Assembly: GCA_014595895.1 (NCBI GenBank)
Contig: JABUKB010000001.1
Span: 1,116,001-1,180,000, forward strand
Source: Lysinibacillus odysseyi
GTDB lineage: Bacteria > Bacillota > Bacilli > Bacillales_A > Planococcaceae
DNA length: 64,000 nucleotides
Direction of reading: 5' to 3'
A program made the position numbers and the translations under genes. The notes under the pieces are model-generated. The model saw only the letters and a list, made by a program, of their open reading frames with translations. It did not search any database and was not told the DNA's origin. Shown here one piece after another: positions 8,158 through 16,777 of this stretch; the first letter of the stretch is position 1, and each line of letters opens with the position of its first letter.

Positions 8158-9147
8158 ATGTCAAAACTCGCTATCCCTGTTTCCGTTTTAGAATTAGTAT
8201 CTGTTGTAGAAGGACATGATGCACAACATGCCTTTCAACGGGCAAAAAATTTAGCCCAACATGTAGATAAGCTAGGATATAAAAGATTTTGGTTAGCAGA
8301 GCATCATAATAGTCCATCGATCGCAAGTTCTGCCACAGCAGTAGGAATCGGTTATATTGCAGGAGCAACCGAGCAAATCCGTGTCGGTTCCGGCGGGATC
8401 ATGCTACCGAATCATGCACCGCTCGTGATAGCGGAGCAGTTTGGCACGTTAGATGCTCTTTATCCAGGTCGAATTGATTTAGGTCTTGGACGGGCACCTG
8501 GAACAGATCCCTTTACAGCACGGGCCCTGCGCCGCCGTCATCATGGTGGTGATTTTGAAGAAAACGTGCTGGAGCTATACCATTATCTAGCTGGAGCAAA
8601 CGATGAGTTAACTGTGCGCGCTTACCCAGGACACGGGGCGCAGATTCCTATGTGGATTTTAGGCTCAAGTTTATTTAGCGCAGAATTAGCGGCACGACGC
8701 GGAATGCCTTATGCCTTTGCTGCTCATTTTGCACCGGATGATTTTGAACAAGCCGTTCAGCTATATAAAGGCAATTTTGTGCCTTCTGAACACTTGGCAG
8801 AGCCGTATGTACTCGCCTGTGTAAATGTGATTATGGCAGATACGGATGAGGAGGCACAATATTTAGCGACTTCCTTCCAGCAGTTTTTCTTATCTATTAT
8901 CAGGAGAGACCATAAGCTGTTGCAGCCTCCTGTTGAGGATATGGATACGATTTGGTCACCGTATGAAAAGCAAGCGCTCATGCAACAACGGCAATATACC
9001 TTTATCGGCAGTCCCGAAACAGTGACTGCTCAATTGACAAAATTTGTGGAGCAGCATCAAATTGATGAAGTAATGGTCACATCGGCTATCTTTGATGAGG
9101 AAGCGCGCAAGCACTCTTATACACTATTGCGAACTATTTTTATTTGA
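8158..9147 (+). CDS. LLM class flavin-dependent oxidoreductase
   Basis: A 329-residue luciferase-like monooxygenase, a TIM barrel that uses reduced FMN. Characteristic segments are [14 protein letters not shown] near residue 45, [13 protein letters not shown], and the [14 protein letters not shown] phosphate-site loop. These belong to the group 1 luciferase family oxidoreductases (YhbW/MsnO8-like). The substrate cannot be predicted. Its ATG follows the stop of the small membrane protein without a gap. A SAM riboswitch for the next gene starts about 50 bases after its stop, so it is transcriptionally separate from metA. Confidence 0.9.
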   Translation: MSKLAIPVSVLELVSVVEGHDAQHAFQRAKNLAQHVDKLGYKRFWLAEHHNSPSIASSATAVGIGYIAGATEQIRVGSGGIMLPNHAPLVIAEQFGTLDALYPGRIDLGLGRAPGTDPFTARALRRRHHGGDFEENVLELYHYLAGANDELTVRAYPGHGAQIPMWILGSSLFSAELAARRGMPYAFAAHFAPDDFEQAVQLYKGNFVPSEHLAEPYVLACVNVIMADTDEEAQYLATSFQQFFLSIIRRDHKLLQPPVEDMDTIWSPYEKQALMQQRQYTFIGSPETVTAQLTKFVEQHQIDEVMVTSAIFDEEARKHSYTLLRTIFI

Positions 9148-9197
9148 ATTGTTGAAAAATTCAAATCATCATGTTACAATCAATCTAATTTAATCAT

Positions 9198-9299
9198 CTT
9201 ATCCAGAGAAGTCGAGGGAAATGGCCCGTTGACGCTTCAGCAACCTCTAGCTTGCTAGAAAGGTGCTACTTCCAGCAAGGATTATCCTTGACAGATAAG
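9198..9299 (+). ncRNA. SAM-I (S-box) riboswitch aptamer
   Basis: The closing helix CTTATC...GATAAG, the conserved AGAGAAGTCGAGGGAA start, GGCCC...GCTTCAGCAACC core and the P3/P4 stems follow the S-box pattern in order. Its position in front of metA fits the known regulon: SAM binding promotes termination and stops methionine synthesis when SAM is abundant. Confidence 0.95.
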
Positions 9300-9311
9300 A
9301 ACGAGCGTATA

Positions 9312-9350
9312 AACCTCTCATTCTTATGCATTAGAATGGGAGGTTTTTTT
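9312..9350 (+). terminator. Riboswitch-controlled terminator
   Basis: AACCTCTCATTCT pairs with AGAATGGGAGGTT, followed by T7. It lies 12 bases behind the aptamer and 22 bases before metA, the expected expression platform of an OFF-type S-box. Confidence 0.9.
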
Positions 9351-9371
9351 GATGATAGAGGGGGAACATAG

Positions 9372-10310
9372 ATGCCGATTAATATACCAAAGAAACTGCC
9401 TGCGGGCGATTTGCTCCGTCAGGAAAAAATCTTCATCATGGAGGAGGACCGCGCACGTACGCAACAAATCCGTCCATTGAATATTGTTGTGTGCAATTTA
9501 ATGCCGGAAAAAGAGAAAACAGAGCTGCAATTGTTGCGACTGCTCGGTAATACACCTTTACAAGTAAACGTGACGTTTTTAAATACGGCAACGTATGAAT
9601 CCAAAAACGTCTCCAAGTCACATCTCCAAACGTTTTATAAAACATTTAACGAAATTAAACACCGCCGTTTTGACGGGATGATCATTACCGGTGCACCAGT
9701 GGAAAAAATGCAGTTTGAATCGGTTTTATATTGGAAAGAGATTACAGATATCATGGACTGGGCAAATGCAAATGTCACATCGATTATGTATATTTGTTGG
9801 GGAGCGCAGGCTGCTCTGTATCACCATTTTGGAATCGGAAAATTTGAACTGCCGAAAAAATGTCACGGTGTGTATTCACACGTTATTACGGATTTAACAG
9901 TGGATCTGGTGCGCGGCTTCAGTGATGAATATGTGGCTCCGCATTCGCGCCATACATCTGTATCGATTGAGGAGGTACGCAATCACCCGGATCTACGCTT
10001 ACTTAGCTACTCGGACGATGCTGGTGTTTTCATTGTGCAATCGAAAGACAACAAGCATATTATGATTACGGGTCACTTAGAGTATGATGCGACAACATTA
10101 CGCGATGAATATGAGCGCGATATTGCGAAAAACGATGGCGTAGAGGTACCGTTCAATTACTTCCCGAATAACGACCCGCAAAAAGAACCAAAGAACACAT
10201 GGCGAGCGCACTCTCACTTGCTGTTTTACAACTGGTTAAACTACTATGTATACCAAGAAACACCGTACGAATGGGACTATGTCGACGAAAATATTGAGTT
10301 TCATATTTAA
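9372..10310 (+). CDS. metA: Homoserine O-acetyltransferase, MetA family
   Basis: A 312-residue cytoplasmic enzyme that acylates homoserine in methionine synthesis. The catalytic residues sit at the standard numbers: Cys142 in ICWGAQAA, with His235 and Glu237 in TGHLE. Residue 111 is Glu (GAPVEKM). In this family Glu111 gives acetyl-CoA use and Gly111 gives succinyl-CoA use, so despite the common label homoserine O-succinyltransferase this copy should make O-acetylhomoserine. AGAGGGGG before ATG 9372 is a good ribosome site. Control is by the SAM riboswitch directly upstream. It is followed by its own terminator, so it is a single-gene unit. Confidence 0.95.
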   Translation: MPINIPKKLPAGDLLRQEKIFIMEEDRARTQQIRPLNIVVCNLMPEKEKTELQLLRLLGNTPLQVNVTFLNTATYESKNVSKSHLQTFYKTFNEIKHRRFDGMIITGAPVEKMQFESVLYWKEITDIMDWANANVTSIMYICWGAQAALYHHFGIGKFELPKKCHGVYSHVITDLTVDLVRGFSDEYVAPHSRHTSVSIEEVRNHPDLRLLSYSDDAGVFIVQSKDNKHIMITGHLEYDATTLRDEYERDIAKNDGVEVPFNYFPNNDPQKEPKNTWRAHSHLLFYNWLNYYVYQETPYEWDYVDENIEFHI

Positions 10311-10423
10311 ATAGTATAAGAGACTGAAATAGGAATTATACTTTATAAAATGAAAGAGAAATGAATGCATGGTTTTGCAATAAAACAGTAATTATCTTTC
10401 ATGTCACACATTATATAATCATT

Positions 10424-10458
10424 AGTACATCACTTATATAGTAGTGGTGTACTTTTTT
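10424..10458 (+). terminator. Terminator of metA
   Basis: GTACATCACT pairs with AGTGGTGTAC (one G-U pair), followed by TTTTTT. It lies 114 bases after the metA stop. The rest of 10459-10762 is AT-rich with no gene seen. Confidence 0.8.
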
Positions 10459-10762
10459 ATTTTGTAAACCTCTTAAATACCCCATTTATTACTGCAACAG
10501 CGAAGTTGTATTTGTTAATTTTACAACGGCACTTTGTGTATAGTAGAGCGGAATAATACCTTGCCGAAAATACCTCGAATAGGTGGTTAATTATTGTGAA
10601 ATGTTTAAATAGATATGTATTCAACAATCGAGCTATTTAATAAAATAATAATCTAAGATAAATTAGATATTTATGCAGAAATTAATATGAAATTATGAGA
10701 ATTTATACAAAACAATACGAGAGGTTTAGTTTAACGGATTTCTGGTAATATATTAAAATAGG

Positions 10763-10788
10763 AAAAGGCCAAATTCACGCCTTTTTTT
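10763..10788 (+). terminator. Short hairpin with T-run just before the next gene
   Basis: AAAAGGC / GCCTTTT plus T7 lies only about 30 bases in front of the start codon at 10820. It could be an attenuator for that gene or the end of an upstream short RNA. Confidence 0.5.
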
Positions 10789-10819
10789 AAAATATCATTC
10801 CGTAAAAGGGGGTTAGAAC

Positions 10820-11323
10820 ATGAGAATTTTAATAAAAAAACTTTTCATATCAGTTGTTGCTTTCGCACTTGTATTTACTATTTTCCAGCCTAGCTTAACA
10901 GAAGCTGCGAGTAAACCTTCCTTCAACTCATTAGGGAAAGAATATGACAGGGCAACTGACAAATTATTTTATTGGAGCTCTATGAATGATGCGTTTAGTA
11001 AAGCTAGTTTAGTTCAAGATGTCGCTTACATGGCACTGACTCAATACAAAAAACTCACACTTTCAGAAAAACGACAATATCAGGCAATTGATTTTGCAAG
11101 CGATGTCAATACTATTGCTAAAGGGGCTTTGCAAGCAGGGAGTAAAAAAGTTACAATCCCAATGAAACTTGCTGTGAAAGCAAAATATTATTCAGCAAGT
11201 TCCGACTTGAAAAAAGCTGAAAAAAATTTGAAAAAGTATTATCCAAAAGAATCAAAATGCCTACTTTCCCCTTCATCTTGTAAAAACGGTTCAGGTGGCG
11301 GAGGTGCGAGTCGTTCTTGGTAA
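10820..11323 (+). CDS. Secreted protein of unknown function
   Basis: A 167-residue protein with a clear signal peptide (basic start MRILIKKL, hydrophobic core, cleavage near TEAAS). The mature part is mostly helical and Lys-rich. It ends with two Cys nine residues apart (KCLLSPSSCKNG), a glycine run and RSW; the two Cys could form a disulfide loop. AAAGGGGG precedes ATG 10820. I recognise no domain. It stands alone with a short hairpin just upstream and a repeat-type terminator downstream. Confidence 0.7.
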   Translation: MRILIKKLFISVVAFALVFTIFQPSLTEAASKPSFNSLGKEYDRATDKLFYWSSMNDAFSKASLVQDVAYMALTQYKKLTLSEKRQYQAIDFASDVNTIAKGALQAGSKKVTIPMKLAVKAKYYSASSDLKKAEKNLKKYYPKESKCLLSPSSCKNGSGGGGASRSW

Positions 11324-11395
11324 TGATGAATTTTTTATCGACTCTAAAAGGTGAACCAACCGAGTTTGCTGAAGCAAACTTCAACCGTAACACCA

Positions 11396-11470
11396 CTAAA
11401 TAAACCCAATCAAAAAAGTAAATTGTATTAGCCTCGAATTCCTTGTAAAGAATTCGGGGTTTTAATTTAT
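11396..11470 (+). repeat. 75-bp terminator repeat, copy 1
   Basis: The hairpin CCTCGAATTC / GAATTCGGGG plus TTTTAATTT ends the secreted-protein gene. About 75 bases, from TAAATAAACCCAA before the stem to AATTTAT after it, match 56295-56370 on the other strand with few differences. In both places the element follows the 3' end of a gene for an exported protein in the same relative orientation. Confidence 0.75.
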
Positions 11471-11627
11471 CAAGATCGTTCCTTAACTTTTAATAAAATT
11501 CTGCATAACTTCTCTTTTTTATTTAAAATATACGGTTATGGAGAAGCGCCTGTGAAAAGTATCGGTACCAGCGAGAGAATGAAATCTTAACACTATATAT
11601 CATTTATATTAAAAATCCACTTCATTT

Positions 11628-11653
11628 GTTTAATATCCGACCTGTTTGGATAG
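11628..11653 (+). promoter_or_regulatory. Possible sigma-B promoter of the SDR gene
   Basis: GTTTAA, 14 bases, GGATAG. This fits the sigma-B consensus GTTTAA-N13-15-GGGTAT with two mismatches in the -10 part. Homologous general-stress dehydrogenases in Bacillus are sigma-B dependent, which supports it. Confidence 0.45.
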
Positions 11654-11690
11654 ATAAATAGTAGACTTCAACATTGAAGGAGGCTTACAA

Positions 11691-12563
11691 ATGGAAGATA
11701 TAACAAAAAAGCAAGTAGAGGGGACACCACCCCAGACACAGCCGGATCAGCCAGGGATAGAATCAGAAATGAACCCGCTTCCGACACAGCCCTATGAGTA
11801 TAAGGGCAGTGGCAAACTAAAAGATAAAGTAGCGATTATTACTGGGGGCGACTCTGGTATTGGTCGCGCTGTCGCTATTGCTTATGCAAAGGAAGGCGCG
11901 AATTTAGTCATTAACTATGTAGCAAAGGAAGAGCAGGATGCACAAGAAACGAAACGCCAGGTCGAAGAGGAAGGCGTGAAAGTAGAGCTTGTGGAAGGGA
12001 ATATTGCTGAACCGGAAACAAGTCAGCGTCTAGTCGACAAGGCACTTGAAGCATTCGGTAAAATCAATATTGTGGTTAACAACGCAGCCGTGCAGTATCC
12101 TGTGGACCATTTCCTGGAGATTACAAACGAACAGTGGCGAGAAACTTTCAGCATAAATTTAGACGGAATTTTCTATCTGTGCAAGGCGGCAGTTCCGCAC
12201 TTGAAAGAAGGAGACTCGATTATTTCCACTACGTCGATTAATGCCTACCGAGGCCATGCTACCTTAATCGATTATACGACGACAAAGGGAGCTATTGTTG
12301 GGTTAACACGCAGTCTTGCACAAAACTTAGCGGACCAAGGCATCCGTGTCAATATGGTCGCACCTGGCCCTATCTGGACACCGCTCATCCCATCAAGCTT
12401 CGATGCTGAAAAGGTATCGGAGTTCGGTACAGAAACACCGATGAAGCGTCCAGGACAGCCAAGCGAGCTAGCGGGTGCTTATGTCCTTCTTGCCTCTCCG
12501 GAAGGCTCTTATATCACGGGGCAATGTATCCATGTAAATGGCGGCTTAACAATGCATTCGTAA
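11691..12563 (+). CDS. SDR family oxidoreductase (general-stress type)
   Basis: A 290-residue short-chain dehydrogenase with a Rossmann fold. It shows the cofactor loop TGGDSGIGRA (about 50-59), NNAAVQ, catalytic Ser in STTSINAY, and the YxxxK pair in DYTTTK. The Pro-rich N-terminal extension of about 40 residues (TPPQTQPDQPG...) is typical of the YdaD/YhdF-like stress dehydrogenases. The substrate is unknown; an alcohol or sugar alcohol is likely. GAAGGAGG precedes ATG 11691, and a sigma-B-like promoter lies 40 bases upstream. A two-sided terminator separates it from the convergent DUF169 gene. Confidence 0.92.
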   Translation: MEDITKKQVEGTPPQTQPDQPGIESEMNPLPTQPYEYKGSGKLKDKVAIITGGDSGIGRAVAIAYAKEGANLVINYVAKEEQDAQETKRQVEEEGVKVELVEGNIAEPETSQRLVDKALEAFGKINIVVNNAAVQYPVDHFLEITNEQWRETFSINLDGIFYLCKAAVPHLKEGDSIISTTSINAYRGHATLIDYTTTKGAIVGLTRSLAQNLADQGIRVNMVAPGPIWTPLIPSSFDAEKVSEFGTETPMKRPGQPSELAGAYVLLASPEGSYITGQCIHVNGGLTMHS

Positions 12564-12579
12564 TAGAAAGAGCAATAGA

Positions 12580-12627
12580 AAAAGGGCTGTGGTATCGGTT
12601 TTTACTGATACCACAGCTCCTTTTTTA
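12580..12627. terminator. Two-sided terminator
   Basis: A long stem, GGGCTGTGGTATC with GATACCACAGCTCC, is flanked by A's on the left and T6 on the right. It is shared by the convergent SDR and DUF169 genes. Confidence 0.9.
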
Positions 12628-12636
12628 TTATGAGTA

Positions 12637-13422
12637 TTATTTATTTGGTTTTACCCAATTTGGATAGATAGGCTGCAAGGATGTTGTGACATCGGCTTGA
12701 ATACCAATCGGTGGTATCGGGTAGCGTAAACCGTTACGGGATAATTTTTTCATCCCTTCAATTGCTTTCACTAAGTCAGCAGGACTAATAGCCATGAGTA
12801 ACTCCTCGTCCAATACACCGCCGAATCGACGTTCTGCATAGCAAGGAATCGATAAACTAGGCTGTCCTGTTGCCAAGGCACGTCCCCAAGAATCCGCGCA
12901 GGAACTTTCACCGGACACATGCCATGCAAATTTTTCGAATCCCTCCCACTGTAGGCCGTTAATGAGTAAAATCATCTGACCTGGAGAAGCATATATTAAA
13001 CAAATATCCGGATCTGTTATTCGGTCACTAGCGATCGGTGAAATAGCTAATGCTTGGTAGCTATTATAGGGCACGACATCTAATTGCTGCTGATGCTTGG
13101 CACTATCTTCCCGGCTACCGAACCATACCCCGTCCATTGCTTCTCCAGAATAAAAGTCATCATCCTGCGGGAAAAGCCCAAGTATTGCCCCGCATTGTTT
13201 CATCGCTAAATCATCTGCTGTCACACCGATTGTGTAGCCTAATCGGACAGATTGCGCTACGATTTGATCAAATAAATACCGTTGATCCGGTCTGCGGATT
13301 TTTGGTACTTGTTGCATTTCTTCTACGCTTGCATACTTTTTCATTGCGACCGGTGTAGCTTTTAGTCGCAATAAGGTTGTTAACTCCTCTGCAATTTGTG
13401 CGCCATTGAATGTTTGTAACAT
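12637..13422 (-). CDS. DUF169 domain-containing protein
   Basis: A soluble 261-residue protein of the DUF169 family, whose function is not established. Typical features are the conserved Arg/Lys-rich start (LLRLKATPVAMKK), several conserved Cys (MKQCGAILGL, SSCADSWG, SIPCYAERRF) and the segment DICLIYASPGQMILLINGL. The conserved Cys could bind metal or a cofactor, which is an inference. Start: GGGGGG lies 8 bases before ATG 13422; an upstream in-frame ATG at 13473 has no ribosome site. Confidence 0.85.
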   Translation of the reverse strand: MLQTFNGAQIAEELTTLLRLKATPVAMKKYASVEEMQQVPKIRRPDQRYLFDQIVAQSVRLGYTIGVTADDLAMKQCGAILGLFPQDDDFYSGEAMDGVWFGSREDSAKHQQQLDVVPYNSYQALAISPIASDRITDPDICLIYASPGQMILLINGLQWEGFEKFAWHVSGESSCADSWGRALATGQPSLSIPCYAERRFGGVLDEELLMAISPADLVKAIEGMKKLSRNGLRYPIPPIGIQADVTTSLQPIYPNWVKPNK

Positions 13423-13592
13423 ATGACCATCCCCCCTTACTTCTATTATCCAACAAATAAAGTGAATATTCAAAATTATTTTGGAATAGATTAGAAAACC
13501 TCATTCTTTTTACTAGCTGACATCATTTCTTAATATGTTTGTAATGACCGTAGAAAAAGATGCCATGATATGATAAATATGGGGTGAAAGAG

Positions 13593-14729
13593 ATGAAAAA
13601 ATGGTTAGCAACATGTGCAGCAGTCGGCATCTTATTAGTAGGAAAGGATGTAGTGCAGGCGCAGTCATTTACAGACGTCCCTGCGACACATACATATTAC
13701 ACAGAGATTGAAGAAATGAAAGAGCTAGGAGTGATTAACGGGTATGAAAATCAGCAGTTCCGCCCGGGCAATGACATATTGCGCAAGCATGTAGCAGCGC
13801 TCATTGCTAAATCAGTGGACTTACCGGTAAAGCGACCAGCCACGACATTTGCGGATGTCTCCCCGGCATCGAGCTATTATGAAACGATTCAGCAATTGTA
13901 CCAGGCAGGGGTGATTGACGGGGATGTGAGAAATGGCCAGCGCTATTATCATCCAGACGCTTCTTTAACGAGGGCACACTTAGCGAAAATATTATCGCTT
14001 GCCTATGAGCTAGAAGCGAAAGGGAGCGCTACATTCCTGGACGTCGATCCTAATCATTGGTCAGCCGATTACATTGATCGCTTGTATACGAATCATATTA
14101 CAACAGGAAATAACGGGCGCTTTTTACCAAACCATGCTGTAACACGTCAACATTTTGCGACGTTTATGTACCGTGCGCTTGGGGAAAAACAATTACTATC
14201 ATTGGATGGTCAGGCAAATTATACGCTGCAGCAGTGGGTAAAAGAAGGTGCTGCTTTTGCGCCTGGATATTATGAGGGGCGTATGATAAAACCTGGAGAA
14301 TATGTATTTGCCTCACAAGAAGAAGGTCTTCATTATTTTGGAGAGCAGCTTGTCACAGGGGAGTCATTTGCAAGTGAAATATTCAATACATTCGGCTACG
14401 TGAACATCCAAGGGCTTGGAAATGTAGAAACAGGCGGCTATTTAATCAATACAGCTGCTTTCAATGAGACAAAATGGCAAGGTGCACGAGACTTTTATGC
14501 AGCATTGACAAACCGCACAGGCTATAGCGGTAGCGGCATGTATAAAGTGGGAGTGGATATCGCACCAGGCAACCATGTATTATTATCTACAAAAGAAGGA
14601 GCCTATGTGGAGGTAAGAACAGGACCTATCGGCAATGGTCACATTGAGCAAGCTGGATTTTTCACGGGGAGTTTTCCTTTAAAACTAGAAAACGGAAAAT
14701 ATATACTGTTTACAGATGCGCAACTATAA
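13593..14729 (+). CDS. SLH-domain cell-surface protein
   Basis: A 378-residue exported protein: signal peptide (about 1-23, cleavage near VQA-Q), then three S-layer homology repeats (about 25-75, 83-138 and 145-197; each begins FTDV/FADV/FLDV and ends with the TR or LRKHVAAL/THLAK-type helix). These anchor proteins to pyruvylated secondary wall polymer. The last 170 residues hold two related beta-rich units (KPGEYVFASQEEGLHYF and APGNHVLLSTKEGAYVEV) that I do not recognise by name. ATG 13593 is preferred over GTG 13584, which overlaps the GGGGTG ribosome site. A perfect terminator follows. Confidence 0.88.
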   Translation: MKKWLATCAAVGILLVGKDVVQAQSFTDVPATHTYYTEIEEMKELGVINGYENQQFRPGNDILRKHVAALIAKSVDLPVKRPATTFADVSPASSYYETIQQLYQAGVIDGDVRNGQRYYHPDASLTRAHLAKILSLAYELEAKGSATFLDVDPNHWSADYIDRLYTNHITTGNNGRFLPNHAVTRQHFATFMYRALGEKQLLSLDGQANYTLQQWVKEGAAFAPGYYEGRMIKPGEYVFASQEEGLHYFGEQLVTGESFASEIFNTFGYVNIQGLGNVETGGYLINTAAFNETKWQGARDFYAALTNRTGYSGSGMYKVGVDIAPGNHVLLSTKEGAYVEVRTGPIGNGHIEQAGFFTGSFPLKLENGKYILFTDAQL

Positions 14730-14736
14730 GCAACAG

Positions 14737-14776
14737 AAAAAAGTATGGGAAATCTCTAGATTTCCCATACTTTTTT
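14737..14776. terminator. Perfect two-sided hairpin terminator
   Basis: AAAAAAGTATGGGAAATCT is mirrored around CTAG to a T6 run, a perfect palindrome able to end transcription from both sides. Only the left gene needs it. Confidence 0.9.
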
Positions 14777-14837
14777 CGTTATATTAATAAAGCATTTACG
14801 TTTTTGGGGTAAACTAGGTATGTAAGGGGGTGAACCA

Positions 14838-15407
14838 ATGCCTATTACATTCATCAAGCATAGCGAGCAGTACGCGAAAGAAATTGCTCGTTTGACATCT
14901 GATCCTCTTGTAAAAGATGCACTTGGCTTATCAGATGAAGAAACTTCTTTGGCGGGCACGAAGAAATTTATCCGCTACGTGCAAAGGCAGGAAGCGATTC
15001 AGGCTCAATACTCAAGAGTCATCTTTAATGATAGACATCAATTAATTGGCGTGATTACGTTAAAGGCTATTGATGCGCATGATAAAACAGCCCATATCGG
15101 GACGTGGATTGGTTCTGCTTTTTGGGGACTCGGCTACAATGAAGAAGCAAAAGAGAAAATACTTCATATTGCGTTTTCCGAGTTAGGACTGCGGCGGGTG
15201 TTTGCAGGGGCGACCGTATCAAATATTCGCTCGCAAAAAGCGCAGCAAAAGCTTCCTTATATGACCATCAATGTCGGTCATATCTATCCGGCTGAGCTGA
15301 AAAGAATCAAGGATGAAACAAACAGTGACTGCATTTTAAATGTTGTCCTGAAAGAAGATTTCTTGCATTATTATGAAACAAAAACACTTAAACGCCGAGC
15401 GCTTTAA
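14838..15407 (+). CDS. GNAT family N-acetyltransferase
   Basis: A 189-residue acetyltransferase related to the RimJ/RimL and ribosomal-protein-type GNATs. The core includes IGVITLKAID, TWIGSAFWGLGYNEEAKEKIL (the acetyl-CoA loop region, with a GLGYNEEA form of the Q/RxxGxG/A motif) and GLRRVFAGATVSNIRSQKA. The acceptor is unknown. GGGGGTGA precedes ATG 14838. The last codons (KTLKRRAL) are also the left arm and loop of the transcription terminator, so the gene end and terminator overlap. Confidence 0.88.
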   Translation: MPITFIKHSEQYAKEIARLTSDPLVKDALGLSDEETSLAGTKKFIRYVQRQEAIQAQYSRVIFNDRHQLIGVITLKAIDAHDKTAHIGTWIGSAFWGLGYNEEAKEKILHIAFSELGLRRVFAGATVSNIRSQKAQQKLPYMTINVGHIYPAELKRIKDETNSDCILNVVLKEDFLHYYETKTLKRRAL

Positions 15408-15416
15408 GTGTTTTTT
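15380..15416 (+). terminator. Terminator overlapping the 3' end of the GNAT gene
   Basis: AAAACACTTAAACGC pairs with GCGCTTTAAGTGTTTT around CGA, followed by T's. The stop codon TAA (15405-15407) is inside the right arm. Confidence 0.85.
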
Positions 15417-15466
15417 GCGTTATGTAGGATATTTTCTCTGATATGCAAAAATTTCCTAACAATTTC

Positions 15467-15496
15467 TTTGCAAATGAATGGTTATTCATTTAATAT
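15467..15496 (+). promoter_or_regulatory. Promoter with operator-like palindrome before the nitronate monooxygenase gene
   Basis: TTTGCA (15467-15472), 18 bases, TAATAT (15491-15496) form a sigma-A type promoter. The palindrome AAATGAATggTTATTCATTT fills the spacer (15472-15491); the ATGAAT/ATTCAT arms resemble TetR-family (FadR-like) operators. The regulator is not in this window, so the link is inferred. Confidence 0.4.
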
Positions 15497-15547
15497 AAAA
15501 GGAGAGTGTAAGTTTTTGCAACATAATAAAGGGATGGGGGAATTTAG

Positions 15548-16462
15548 ATGACATTACCAGTAATTGTAGCGCCGATGTTTTTAATCTCGACACCGAAAAT
15601 GGTTATTGAATCTTCGCGAGCAGGTATGATTGGTTCATTTCCACTGTTAAATGCACGTCCAGCAAGTGAATGTGCCAAATGGTTGCAAGAAGTCAAAGAA
15701 GCATTGCCGACAGAATTGTGGGCTGTGAACTTCATCTGTCATGAGCGTGAAAATGCACGCTATGAAGAGGATTTTGCATTGATTAAGGAATATCAGCCGC
15801 CGATTGTCATCACGTCACTTGGGAATCCAGCACCAGTTGTAGAAGCCGTACATGCCTATGGCGGTCAAGTATTTTCGGACGTCATTTATGTAAAGCATGC
15901 TAAAAAAGCGGCGGCAGCGGGAGTGGACGGACTCATTCTTGTGACGGCCGGTGCAGGTGGACACGGCGGGCAGCTCAATCCATTTGCGTTTATCTCAGAG
16001 GTGCGCCGTTTCTTTAACGGTACCATTTGTTTAGCTGGGACAATTTCTACTGGAGCTGATATTGTTGCCGCTCGTTTAATGGGTGCAGATTATGCCTATA
16101 TGGGCACACGTTTTTTAACTGCGGCGGAAAGCAATACGACAGAGGACTTTAAAGAGATGGTCATTGACAGTAATATTGAAGATATTATTTATACAGATGC
16201 CTTTAGTGGTGTCCATGCCAATTATTTAATTCCGTCGATTGTAAAAAATGGGCTTGATCCGAGAAACTTACAATCAAAAGGTAAGCTTGATTTTTCAGTG
16301 ATGACGGATGCGAAAGCCTGGAAAGATATATGGTCGGCCGGGCAAGGGGTAGGAAATATTACAGCGAAGGAAACGGTAGCTGAGATCGCCAAGCAATTAC
16401 GCCAGCAAATGGAAGAGGCTATCGAACAAGCGTCGACATTACTAACAAAAGAAAATGTATAA
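15548..16462 (+). CDS. Nitronate monooxygenase (2-nitropropane dioxygenase family)
   Basis: A 304-residue FMN-binding TIM-barrel enzyme. The family pattern is clear: PVIVAPMFLISTPKMV at the start, VDGLILVTAGAGGHGGQ (FMN phosphate loop and catalytic His of GGHGG), CLAGTISTGADIVAARLMGADYAYMGTRF. It oxidises nitronates or acts as an NADH-dependent quinone or enoyl reductase, depending on subclass, and the exact substrate is open. GGGATGGGGG lies before ATG 15548. A palindrome-bearing promoter upstream suggests TetR-type control. Confidence 0.88.
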   Translation: MTLPVIVAPMFLISTPKMVIESSRAGMIGSFPLLNARPASECAKWLQEVKEALPTELWAVNFICHERENARYEEDFALIKEYQPPIVITSLGNPAPVVEAVHAYGGQVFSDVIYVKHAKKAAAAGVDGLILVTAGAGGHGGQLNPFAFISEVRRFFNGTICLAGTISTGADIVAARLMGADYAYMGTRFLTAAESNTTEDFKEMVIDSNIEDIIYTDAFSGVHANYLIPSIVKNGLDPRNLQSKGKLDFSVMTDAKAWKDIWSAGQGVGNITAKETVAEIAKQLRQQMEEAIEQASTLLTKENV

Positions 16463-16473
16463 TAATAGTGAGT

Positions 16474-16566
16474 GAAACTATCTGCTTGTTGGGTAGTTTC
16501 TTTTTATTGTATTGGATTATTTAGGAATAGGAAGTCGGCTAAATTAATTTAGCTGGCTTTTTTTTG
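16474..16566 (+). terminator. Tandem terminators after the nitronate monooxygenase gene
   Basis: The first hairpin, GAAACTA / TAGTTTC (16474-16500) with TTTTTATT, is followed by a second one, GTCGGCTAAATT / AATTTAGCTGGC (16533-16560), with T8. The rest of the 300-base gap up to 16777 holds no gene. Confidence 0.75.
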
Positions 16567-16777
16567 TTGTAAAGGGACAGAGTCAGCAACATTTTCATTT
16601 CCAATAATATGCATAATTTTATTAAATACCATTAGTGGGTAATATTCAAAATGCTCTCGCTACAAGACAAAATAACACCTGATAGTTAATGGAACCCTTA
16701 AATCGACAGTTTTTATTGTAAATTTTTGATATTATAGTATGCTGTTTTATGATGTTCATGAAAGGAGCTTACATACG

